A stretch of 64,000 nt of DNA. Source: Wielerella bovis (GTDB lineage: Bacteria; Pseudomonadota; Gammaproteobacteria; Burkholderiales; Neisseriaceae). Each line of letters begins with the position of its first letter. Position 1 is the stretch's first letter. Position numbers and translations under genes: made by a program. The stretch is taken from the NCBI RefSeq assembly GCF_022354465.1, contig NZ_CP092361.1, forward strand, positions 1,674,001 to 1,738,000, given 5' to 3'. Positions 55,040-61,937 of this stretch are shown here, piece by piece. The notes beneath the pieces are model-generated. The model saw only the letters and a list, made by a program, of their open reading frames with translations. It was not told the origin of the DNA and ran no database searches.

Positions 55040-55819
55040 ATGAAAAAAACTTTACTCACACTCACACTATTAGCCAGCTTATCTGCATGCAATGTTATAG
55101 ACAGCGCATCCATCAACCAACAAGCCGCTTTAAGTTATCGCCAAGCCATGACCGAAGCGAGCCAACACAAAATGGTTGATACCACTTCAGCCACCGCCAA
55201 ACGCGTACAACGTGTCTTCCAACGTCTCGTTCCTTATGCCGATGCCGCCAATCGCACAGGTCAAGCATTTCAATGGGAAATGACCGTAATTCGCTCCGAT
55301 GAACTCAACGCATGGGCGATGCCTGGTGGCAAAATGGCGGTGTACACAGGTATTGTGGAAAAATTGAAATTAACCGATGATGAATTAGCAGCAATTATCG
55401 GACATGAAATGACCCACGCGCTGTTGGAACACAGTAAAAAAGAAGCCAACCGCAATGTAGGCTTGAATATTGGCGCACAGCTGGGTACCAGTATTTTGGC
55501 AGCCACAACGGGGGTTGATGGTAATTTAATCGGATTGGGCATGGGTTTGGCGACCGATTTGGGCGTGGATAAACCATTCAGTCGCAGCGCAGAACGCGAA
55601 GCTGATATGGGTGGCTTGTATTTAATGGCACAAGCAGGATACAACCCTGAAGCTGCGATTAGTGTGTGGCAAAAAATGAATCAACATGACAATAATAACC
55701 ACACCATCAACAAAATTTTATCCACCCACCCCACCAATAATGACCGCATGGATTTGTTACGCAAAGAATTACCCAAAGTGATGCCTGTATATCGTCAAGC
55801 ATTGACTCGTAGGGGATAA
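55040..55819 (+). CDS. M48-family metalloprotease lipoprotein
   Basis: A 259-residue zinc protease like E. coli LoiP/YcaL. Lipoprotein signal MKKTLLTLTLLASLSAC (lipobox LSAC, Cys17). Zinc site HEMTH in AAIIGHEMTHALLEHSKKEA (about residue 118), with the third ligand Glu in FSRSAEREADMGGLYLMAQA. Other family blocks are NAWAMPGGKMAVYTGI and STHPTNNDRMDLL. Likely acts in outer-membrane protein quality control; substrate unknown. A DUS directly precedes ATG. Confidence 0.93.
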   Translation: MKKTLLTLTLLASLSACNVIDSASINQQAALSYRQAMTEASQHKMVDTTSATAKRVQRVFQRLVPYADAANRTGQAFQWEMTVIRSDELNAWAMPGGKMAVYTGIVEKLKLTDDELAAIIGHEMTHALLEHSKKEANRNVGLNIGAQLGTSILAATTGVDGNLIGLGMGLATDLGVDKPFSRSAEREADMGGLYLMAQAGYNPEAAISVWQKMNQHDNNNHTINKILSTHPTNNDRMDLLRKELPKVMPVYRQALTRRG

Positions 55820-55834
55820 TCTGCTGAACAACAT

Positions 55835-55876
55835 AAGGCAGCCTGAAAAGATTTTGCAAAAGTTTCAGGCTGCCTT
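55835..55876 (+). terminator. DUS-pair terminator of the M48 protease
   Basis: Inverted 14-base DUS arms (55835-55848 and 55863-55876) lie 15 bases after the stop and are followed by a T run. Confidence 0.78.
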
Positions 55877-55928
55877 TTCTTTGTAATAATCCAAAACGAT
55901 TCAAGCAGCCTGAAAAGCGGTTTTCGCG

Positions 55929-55934
55929 TATAAT
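55929..55934 (+). promoter_or_regulatory. Candidate -10 for prfA
   Basis: TATAAT preceded by GCG lies 170 bases before prfA. The leader between holds DUS copies and a fragment (about 55985-56050, TCCCCTGCTTGCGGGGAAGG) related to the GC stems of the element at 40698. No clear -35 is seen. Confidence 0.35.
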
Positions 55935-56103
55935 TTGCGCTATTTTTCAACTTTTTATTTTGTTTCAGGCTGCCTTTGGAAATTGCCACAAACCTGTTCC
56001 CTCCCCTGCTTGCGGGGAAGGGTTAGGGTAGAGGCAAAACGGTGGAAATCCAACCCAATCTTGCTGTCCATATTTTCAGGCAGCCTGAAAGTGAATTTGA
56101 ACC

Positions 56104-57180
56104 ATGAAACCCAGTATTCTCAATAAATTACAAATCCTGTCCGAGCGTTTGGAAGAAGTAACCGCGCTGCTCGGTTCGCCCGAAGCCACAGCCGACATGG
56201 ACAGTTATCGCAAACTCAACCAAGAACATTCGGAACTCACGCCCATTGTGGAAACCTATCAGGCGTACCGTTTGGCGGAAAGCGATTTGGTGGACGCGCA
56301 AGACATGTTGTCCGACCCCGATATGAAAGATTTCGCCGCCGAAGAAATTCAGGCTGCCAAAGATAAAATTGAAACCCTTGATTTTGAATTACAAAAATTA
56401 TTGCTCCCCAAAGACGCAGACGATGACAAAAACATTTTCATTGAAATCCGCGCAGGCACGGGGGGCGATGAAGCGGCTTTGTTTGCAGGCGATTTGTTAC
56501 GTATGTACACGCGCTACGCAGAACGCCAACGCTGGCAAACCGAAATCGTATCCGCCAGCGAAAGCGATTTGGGCGGCTACAAGGAAGTGATTGTGCGTTT
56601 GGCGGGCGTGGGCGCGTATGGCAAATTGAAATTTGAAAGTGGCGGACACCGCGTTCAGCGCGTGCCAGCGACCGAAAGTCAGGGGCGGATTCACACGTCC
56701 GCTTGCACCGTTGCCGTGATGCCCGAAGCGGACGAGTTGGAAGAAATCCAGTTAAACGCCAATGATTTACGCATTGACACTTTCCGCGCGAGTGGCGCAG
56801 GCGGTCAGCACATCAACAAAACGGATTCAGCCGTCCGCATCACACATTTGCCCACAGGCATGGTGGTGGAATGCCAAGACGGTCGCAGCCAACACGCCAA
56901 CAAAGCACAAGCGATGAAAGTGTTAGCCGCCCGTTTGAACGACATGCAAAAACGCGAAGCACAAGCCAAAGAAGCCGCCGAACGCAAATCCTTGATTGGC
57001 AGTGGCGACCGCAGCGAGCGCATTCGCACCTACAATTATCCGCAAGGGCGCGTTACCGACCACCGCATCAATTTGACTTTGCACAAACTGGATTTTGTGA
57101 TGGACGGCGATATGACGGAAATCACGTCTGCACTGATTGCGGAACATCAGGCGGAATTGTTGGCGGCAATGGGGGATTGA
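56104..57180 (+). CDS. prfA: Peptide chain release factor 1
   Basis: A 358-residue RF1 reading UAA and UAG. The GGQ loop is [15 protein letters not shown] (about residue 231), the codon-recognition PxT segment is in [14 protein letters not shown], and the start [20 protein letters not shown] fits domain 1. The RF1-typical [19 protein letters not shown] is present. Normal length. Codon use is more GC-rich than in the surrounding accessory genes. Confidence 0.97.
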   Translation: MKPSILNKLQILSERLEEVTALLGSPEATADMDSYRKLNQEHSELTPIVETYQAYRLAESDLVDAQDMLSDPDMKDFAAEEIQAAKDKIETLDFELQKLLLPKDADDDKNIFIEIRAGTGGDEAALFAGDLLRMYTRYAERQRWQTEIVSASESDLGGYKEVIVRLAGVGAYGKLKFESGGHRVQRVPATESQGRIHTSACTVAVMPEADELEEIQLNANDLRIDTFRASGAGGQHINKTDSAVRITHLPTGMVVECQDGRSQHANKAQAMKVLAARLNDMQKREAQAKEAAERKSLIGSGDRSERIRTYNYPQGRVTDHRINLTLHKLDFVMDGDMTEITSALIAEHQAELLAAMGD

Positions 57181-57212
57181 TTTTGCCGTTTCAGGCTGCC
57201 TGAAAGATGTAG

Positions 57213-57272
57213 GGTGCGCCATGCGCACCAAATATTTGAATATTACTGTGGATTCGGTGCGCTTGGCGTACC
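57213..57272. repeat. Paired GGTGCGC dyads
   Basis: Two short palindromes, GGTGCGCCATGCGCACC (57213-57229) and GGTGCGCTTGGCGTACC (57256-57272), flank a 26-base spacer and are preceded or followed by TAGGG/CCCTA. A matching single dyad is at 33435-33451. They lie between prfA and a membrane protein gene. Confidence 0.6.
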
Positions 57273-57299
57273 CTATTCCATCATTTTAGGGGAAAAAAC

Positions 57300-57752
57300 A
57301 TGAATCCAACACATAAAAATATACTGATTGTGGCTTATATTTTAGAAATGATTACTGCCGTATGCCATTTATTATGGAATTTATTAGGTTATAAAAATAA
57401 TAATGATTTATTGGGTATATCCTATTTGGCATTGATGATAATGGGTTTGATTTTGGCGTATATTGTGCGCTTCAAATCCAAAGATGAAGTCATTTATCAT
57501 CATTCAATTTATTACACACGCAGTTTTTGGGTATATTTGCTTGTGCTGACATTGATTATTTCAGTTGGTCTTGGTTTTATTTTCTTGGCGGTTAGCACAA
57601 ATTCCAGCATCCTTCACAACAGCATGTTTTATATGTCTATTTTTGTGGTTGTCTTAAGTCATATTATTATCATTTGGTTTATCTATCGCATGATTAAAGG
57701 TTTGGTCTATTTATGGCGTGAACAAGATATTCATTTCAAGAGTTGGAAATAA
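57300..57752 (+). CDS. Small polytopic membrane protein (DUF4870-like)
   Basis: A 150-residue protein with four hydrophobic segments (about 8-28, 40-58, 75-98 and 108-135). The order of helices, the YHHSIYYTRSFWVYLL stretch and the end WFIYRMIKGLVYLWREQDIH resemble small Neisseria membrane proteins of the DUF4870 type. GGGGAAAAAAC precedes ATG. Function unknown. Confidence 0.6.
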   Translation: MNPTHKNILIVAYILEMITAVCHLLWNLLGYKNNNDLLGISYLALMIMGLILAYIVRFKSKDEVIYHHSIYYTRSFWVYLLVLTLIISVGLGFIFLAVSTNSSILHNSMFYMSIFVVVLSHIIIIWFIYRMIKGLVYLWREQDIHFKSWK

Positions 57753-57863
57753 AGTGGCGATAAGTGTTTCAGGCTGCCTGAAAAACCCAGATAAAGCAAT
57801 ATCTTGCTAACTCAACCCAATCTATATATACTCCATCATATACTTTTATGGGAGCTAAATATC

Positions 57864-58097
57864 ATGATAACCACCTTGCCTTTTATGTCGGGCAATTCCC
57901 AAGCCATACGTTTGCCCAAAGCCTTTGCGTTTGCACCGAATGTACCAGTCATCATTCACAAAGAAGACAATAAATTGATTATTGAACCCGTGCCAACTTT
58001 GGCAAACGCGCCCGAATTATTCAAAAAATTGGGCGAATTTGCCAATCAAAACGACTTTGTGCGCGATGAATTGGTGGAGAACGACCGCGCATGGTAA
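57864..58097 (+). CDS. vapB: VapB-type antitoxin (AbrB fold)
   Basis: A 77-residue antitoxin. The N-terminal swapped-hairpin AbrB domain reads MITTLPFMSGNSQAIRLPKA, with SGNSQAIRLPK as the VapB hallmark, followed by VPVIIHKEDNKLIIEPVP. The C-terminal tail should bind the toxin. ATG 57864 follows GGGAG; the frame extends upstream without a better start. Overlaps vapC by seven bases. Confidence 0.9.
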   Translation: MITTLPFMSGNSQAIRLPKAFAFAPNVPVIIHKEDNKLIIEPVPTLANAPELFKKLGEFANQNDFVRDELVENDRAW

Positions 58098-58501
58098 TCA
58101 CACCTAAATATATGTTGGACACGAATATCTGCATTTATTTGATGAAACACACGCCGCCGAGTGTTGTCCAACGGTTTAGCCAATGTTTTGTTGGCGAAGT
58201 GGTGATGAGTGCCATCACTTGGGCTGAATTGCAACGCGGTTTAAACATTCATCAATCGGCAGAAACCTTTCAACAACTGGCAGCCTTAATTCACATTATG
58301 CCGTTTGACGCGGCGGCAGGCGAAGTGTTTGGCAAACTCATGCAAACAGGTAAACACAAAGCCAGTTTTGATACGCTGATTGCCAGCCATGCGATTTCAT
58401 TAGGGCTAATTTTGGTCAGTAACAATGAAAAAGATTTCAGTCAATTTGATTTGACGGTGGAAAATTGGGTTTCAGGCAGCCTGAAAAGTTTATCTGACTA
58501 A
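58091..58501 (+). CDS. vapC: VapC-type PIN toxin
   Basis: A 136-residue PIN ribonuclease; VapC toxins typically cut tRNA or rRNA. Active-site acids: Asp in YMLDTNICIYLMK, Glu in AITWAELQRG, and Asp in KASFDTLIASHAISLGLILV and NNEKDFSQF. The family end VENW is present. Near the C-terminus a DUS encodes SGSLK. Paired with vapB in the usual order. Confidence 0.92.
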   Translation: MVITPKYMLDTNICIYLMKHTPPSVVQRFSQCFVGEVVMSAITWAELQRGLNIHQSAETFQQLAALIHIMPFDAAAGEVFGKLMQTGKHKASFDTLIASHAISLGLILVSNNEKDFSQFDLTVENWVSGSLKSLSD

Positions 58502-58519
58502 TTAATAAAGGAAAAAATA

Positions 58520-58739
58520 ATGGATAAAAAATTTCGCCATTGAAACGAAACAACACGCTTTAAAATCCATTGAGCATTTGTCTGCCATTTTATTTTTACC
58601 CGAATTTGGCGCATTGCCACCCGAATTACGCGCTAAATTACACCGAAACATTGGCATTTTGATTGGCGAAACGCAGATGACAGTTTTGGAAGAAATTTAT
58701 CGGTTTTATCCCGAATTGGACGATTTACAGGAAAAATAA
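58520..58739 (+). pseudogene. Small gene after vapC, frameshifted at its fifth codon
   Basis: ATG 58520 has an excellent AAAGGA upstream but its frame stops after seven codons (MDKKFRH). A one-base shift in the AAAAAATTTC run opens a frame of about 66 codons, AIETKQHALKSIEHLSAILF, then EFGALPPELRAKLHRNIGIL and ending YPELDDLQEK at TAA 58737. The frame has no start codon of its own, so a frameshift mutation or homopolymer error is likely. Family not recognised. Confidence 0.55.
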
Positions 58740-58776
58740 TTTTTCAGGCTGCCTGAAACATCAAAAAAATTAATCA

Positions 58777-58855
58777 TATAGCCATTTAAAGTAATACAGT
58801 ATTACCAATTCCCCTATGTATAGTGGCTGCCGCTGCCGTGTTTGAAACAACTATA
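58777..58855. mobile_element. Degenerate 79-bp MITE relic
   Basis: Starts TATAGCCATTTAAAGTAATACAG and ends GAAACAACTATA. The centre contains CAATTCCCCTATGTATAGTGG, a decayed form of the CTCCCTTATGTACTAGG core. It lies between the small pseudogene and lapB. Confidence 0.6.
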
Positions 58856-58890
58856 CAAATAAGGCAGCCATTTTCAGGCTGCCTCTCATC

Positions 58891-60063
58891 TCAAACTTCA
58901 ATTTTATTTGGTGTCAGCGTTTCCCATTTATTGCAAGCGGGACAATGCCAAAAATAAACTTTTGATTTAAAATGGCAATTTTGACATCTATGCATAACAG
59001 CTTTTTGCAACTGTCGCCCAATCACGCCACGCATCATATCTGCATCGGCTTTCCATTGCGGATTTAAATCAGACATTTGCAAGCCCAGCAAACGATACAT
59101 ACCATTCAAATCAGGTTTGGCACGAATTAATTCAATCGCAGTGGCATTGGCTTTTTCTTCGCCCAACAACATCAATGATTTGTCATAAATGACATTTACC
59201 AAATCCAGCGTAGGAAACGTTTTTTCATAACCAATCAAGACATTAAGCCCATCTTCTGCTTTACCCAATGCATCGTAAGCATCATATAAACGCTCGCCGA
59301 CCATACTCAAATAAGCATAATTTTGCTTTTCAATCGCTGAATAAGCATCAATGGCAGCCTGAAAATTACCTTGTTTTTGTTCAATATCGCCCAAAATCAT
59401 ATTAGCACGCGTACATTTTTTATTGGCAGATAAGGCAGCCTGAATATGTTGCCGTGCGGTATCCCAATCGCTTCGGAACAAAGATTCTTGCGCCATTTCA
59501 CAATAAAATTGTGCAATTTCAAATTGATAGGTCAATTCATCGTGCGCCAATAATTGTGCGGTGGCAATCGCTTTTTCCCAATCACGGTCTTGTTGGTAGA
59601 TATTGAGCAACACTTCATTGGCTTGTTTTGCCATGTTGCCATTTTGCAATTCCAAGAAGATTTGTTCTGCTCTGTCCACCAAACCCGCGCTTTGATAATT
59701 CAGCCCCAATTCATACAACACTCGCTCGCGTTTTTCGCCAACGGTATCGGGCGAATCCAATAAGGTTCGGTGCATAGAAATGGCTTTATCGTTTTCACCA
59801 CGCTGACGATAGAGTTTACCCAGAGTCAAACTTAAATCGTAAGAACCTTGTTGTTGGTCAATCACTTCGGTTAGATTATGTACCGCTTTGCCTGTGTTTT
59901 TGTCTACCAGCGCATCCAAGCTGACATAAAAACCTGTCGGCACAGTTTTCGCGTGTTTCAATACAGTTTTCATGTCCACGCGTGCCGCAAACCAACCCAT
60001 CGCAAAAAACACGGGCAACAGAATAATCGGCACAAGAAACCACCAAATTTCCATATTTTCCAT
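58891..60063 (-). CDS. lapB: LPS assembly regulator LapB (YciM)
   Basis: A 390-residue LapB. An N-terminal transmembrane helix (about 5-25, WWFLVPIILLPVFFAMGWFA) is followed by TPR repeats (about 65-330) and a C-terminal rubredoxin-type metal site with two CxxC pairs (CQNCHFK and CPACNKW). In E. coli LapB works with FtsH to limit LpxC and hence LPS synthesis. It starts ten bases after lapA ends. Confidence 0.94.
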   Translation of the reverse strand: MENMEIWWFLVPIILLPVFFAMGWFAARVDMKTVLKHAKTVPTGFYVSLDALVDKNTGKAVHNLTEVIDQQQGSYDLSLTLGKLYRQRGENDKAISMHRTLLDSPDTVGEKRERVLYELGLNYQSAGLVDRAEQIFLELQNGNMAKQANEVLLNIYQQDRDWEKAIATAQLLAHDELTYQFEIAQFYCEMAQESLFRSDWDTARQHIQAALSANKKCTRANMILGDIEQKQGNFQAAIDAYSAIEKQNYAYLSMVGERLYDAYDALGKAEDGLNVLIGYEKTFPTLDLVNVIYDKSLMLLGEEKANATAIELIRAKPDLNGMYRLLGLQMSDLNPQWKADADMMRGVIGRQLQKAVMHRCQNCHFKSKVYFWHCPACNKWETLTPNKIEV

Positions 60064-60072
60064 AAACTAACC

Positions 60073-60381
60073 TTATTTTGTGGCGGATGTTGAGGCAGCC
60101 TGAACAGGAGCGCTAATGTCTTGCGTTGCCAAACGTGCAGCTTTTTGGACTTCGGCACGTAAACGTGCATTTTCATGACGCAAACGAATCAAACGACCAA
60201 ATAATGCGAATAAACCAAACAACGACCCCAAAACAAAACTACAAAATAAAACAAGAATTAAGGGCATTTCTACGGTTTGATTAGGTAGATAGGAGAACGG
60301 CACTTTGTCGGTATTAATCAAGGCGAAAATCAAGAAAATAGCTAATACAATTCCTTTGATAATCAAGTAAAAAGTTTTCAT
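60073..60381 (-). CDS. lapA: LapA (YciS) inner membrane protein
   Basis: A 102-residue LapA with two transmembrane helices (about 2-20 and 40-62) and a cytoplasmic coiled-coil tail (LIRLRHENARLRAEVQKAAR). ATG 60381 (MKTFYLII) is chosen over an upstream ATG in DUS sequence. Forms the conserved lapA-lapB unit. A DUS hairpin (60406-60433) lies 25 bases upstream. Confidence 0.9.
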   Translation of the reverse strand: MKTFYLIIKGIVLAIFLIFALINTDKVPFSYLPNQTVEMPLILVLFCSFVLGSLFGLFALFGRLIRLRHENARLRAEVQKAARLATQDISAPVQAASTSATK

Positions 60382-60405
60382 AATTTGCTCCAAAATGTAG
60401 GTAAT

Positions 60406-60433
60406 GCAGCCTGAAAAACTGTTTTCAGGCTGC
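60406..60433. repeat. Inverted DUS pair upstream of lapA
   Basis: Inverted 12-base DUS arms (60406-60417 and 60422-60433) with a 4-base loop stand in front of lapA, in the gap to ilvE on the other strand. The position is not that of a terminator for a known gene. Confidence 0.6.
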
Positions 60434-60484
60434 CTATACAATCAAATCAGCGTAAGTGTAAACGATTTAATGATGTTTTGATAC

Positions 60485-60512
60485 TTGTTTAATCATTTTG
60501 GGCGTGTATAAT
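60485..60512 (+). promoter_or_regulatory. Candidate sigma-70 promoter for ilvE
   Basis: TTGTTT (60485-60490), a 16-base spacer and TATAAT (60507-60512) make a good sigma-70 promoter. It lies 183 bases before the ilvE ATG, so a long leader containing a palindromic DUS (about 60533) would result. No other gene occupies the 253-base gap. Confidence 0.5.
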
Positions 60513-60694
60513 CGGATACTTATTCCATTTTTCAGGCTGCCTGAAATGACTGGCATTTTCCATTTTAGACAGCTTTTATAAAAAAATATCACAAAATGAT
60601 ATTTTTACAGCATAAAACAGCGTTATAGCGCACAAATGCAGCATATACACAATGCCAACCCCTATAACAATTTTATTTTTGAAAGAGTGAAACA

Positions 60695-61636
60695 ATGAGC
60701 GCACCTGCACCAACTACTGCTTTGAGCGACCGCGATGGTAAGATTTGGTATAACAATGAAATGGTTGAATGGCGTGATGCCCAAACCCATGTTTTAACGC
60801 ATACTTTGCATTATGGCATGGGCGTTTTTGAAGGCGTTCGTGCTTATGAAACGTCAAAAGGTACGGCAATATTCCGTTTGCAAGACCATACCAATCGTTT
60901 ATTTAATTCAGCAAAAATTGTGGGCATGAATCTGCCCTATTCTAAAGAGCAAATTAATCAAGCACATATTGATGTCGTTAAGGCGAATAATTTGAAATCA
61001 TGCTATTTCCGTCCAATGGCATTTTATGGTGCGCATAAATTGGGTATTGCACCTAAACCAGATGATGTACAAATGATTGTGGCGGCTTGGGCTTGGGGTG
61101 CATATTTGGGTGAAGAGGGTTTACGCCGTGGTATTCGCTGTAAAGTGAGCAGTTTCACACGCCATCATCCGAATATTACGATGATTAAAGCGAAAGCCAA
61201 TGGTAATTACATGAACTCTATTATGGCTAATACAGAGGCGCATCAAGGTGGTTATGATGAGGCAATCTTGCTGGATGCGACGGGTTATGTTGCTGAGGGT
61301 TCAGGCGAAAATATTTTTGTGGTAAACAATGGTAAATTGTACACACCTGCTTTGGACGTGGCTTTGGATGGGATCACACGTCGTACAGTCATTGAAATTG
61401 CGAAAGAAATCGGTGTGGAAGTGATTGAAAAACGCATCACGCGCGATGAATTGTATATTGCAGATGAGGTGTTCTTTACGGGTACGGCAGCGGAAGTAAC
61501 GCCTATTCGTGAAATTGACAATCGCCAAATTGGTATTGGCGAACGTGGTGAATTGACGACTGAATTGCAAAAACGTTTCTTTGACATTGTAGGTGGTCGC
61601 AATCCTGATTATGAACATCATTTGACCTATGTATAG
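60695..61636 (+). CDS. ilvE: Branched-chain amino acid aminotransferase
   Basis: A 313-residue class IV, PLP-dependent aminotransferase for the last step of Val, Leu and Ile synthesis. Blocks: HTLHYGMGVFEGVRAYETSK, FRLQDHTNRLFNSAKI, MIKAKANGNYMNSIMANTEA with the PLP lysine near residue 170, ILLDATGYVAEGSGENIFVV and ITRRTVIEIAKE. A GAAAGAGTG ribosome-binding site precedes ATG. The TAG stop is part of the left end of a MITE (TATAG); the last residues LTYV look normal. Confidence 0.96.
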   Translation: MSAPAPTTALSDRDGKIWYNNEMVEWRDAQTHVLTHTLHYGMGVFEGVRAYETSKGTAIFRLQDHTNRLFNSAKIVGMNLPYSKEQINQAHIDVVKANNLKSCYFRPMAFYGAHKLGIAPKPDDVQMIVAAWAWGAYLGEEGLRRGIRCKVSSFTRHHPNITMIKAKANGNYMNSIMANTEAHQGGYDEAILLDATGYVAEGSGENIFVVNNGKLYTPALDVALDGITRRTVIEIAKEIGVEVIEKRITRDELYIADEVFFTGTAAEVTPIREIDNRQIGIGERGELTTELQKRFFDIVGGRNPDYEHHLTYV

Positions 61637-61738
61637 TGAATTCAATTTAAACCAGTACAGCGTTGCCAGCTCCCTTATGTACTATGTGTACACGGCGGTC
61701 GCTGTCGCCTTGTCCTGATTTAAATTGAATCCACTATA
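61632..61738. mobile_element. 107-bp Correia-like MITE overlapping the ilvE stop
   Basis: Exactly 107 bases, near-identical to 54748-54854. The first five bases TATAG include the ilvE stop codon. Ends CACTATA at 61738. DUS copies lie between it and the next element. Confidence 0.88.
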
Positions 61739-61800
61739 GCTTAATATTGAGATATCAATAAAATCAGGCAGCCTGAAAGTTTGGGCTGCCTGAAAACTTG

Positions 61801-61937
61801 TATAGTAAATTCAATTTAAAACATTACAGCGTTGCCAGCTCTCTTATGTACTAGGTGTACACGGCGGTCGCTGTCGCCTTGTCCTGATTTAAATTGAATC
61901 CACTATACATAAGGGAGCAGGAATTGAATTTACTATA
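61801..61937. mobile_element. 107-bp MITE joined to a half copy at the central TA
   Basis: An intact 107-bp copy (61801-61907, TATAGTAAATTC to CACTATA) is followed by CATAAGGGAGCAGGAATTGA and on to ACTATA (61908-61937), the right half of a reverse-oriented copy starting exactly after the central TA. The left half of that older copy is missing. The element ends one base before the Pat-like gene's stop codon region. Confidence 0.82.
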
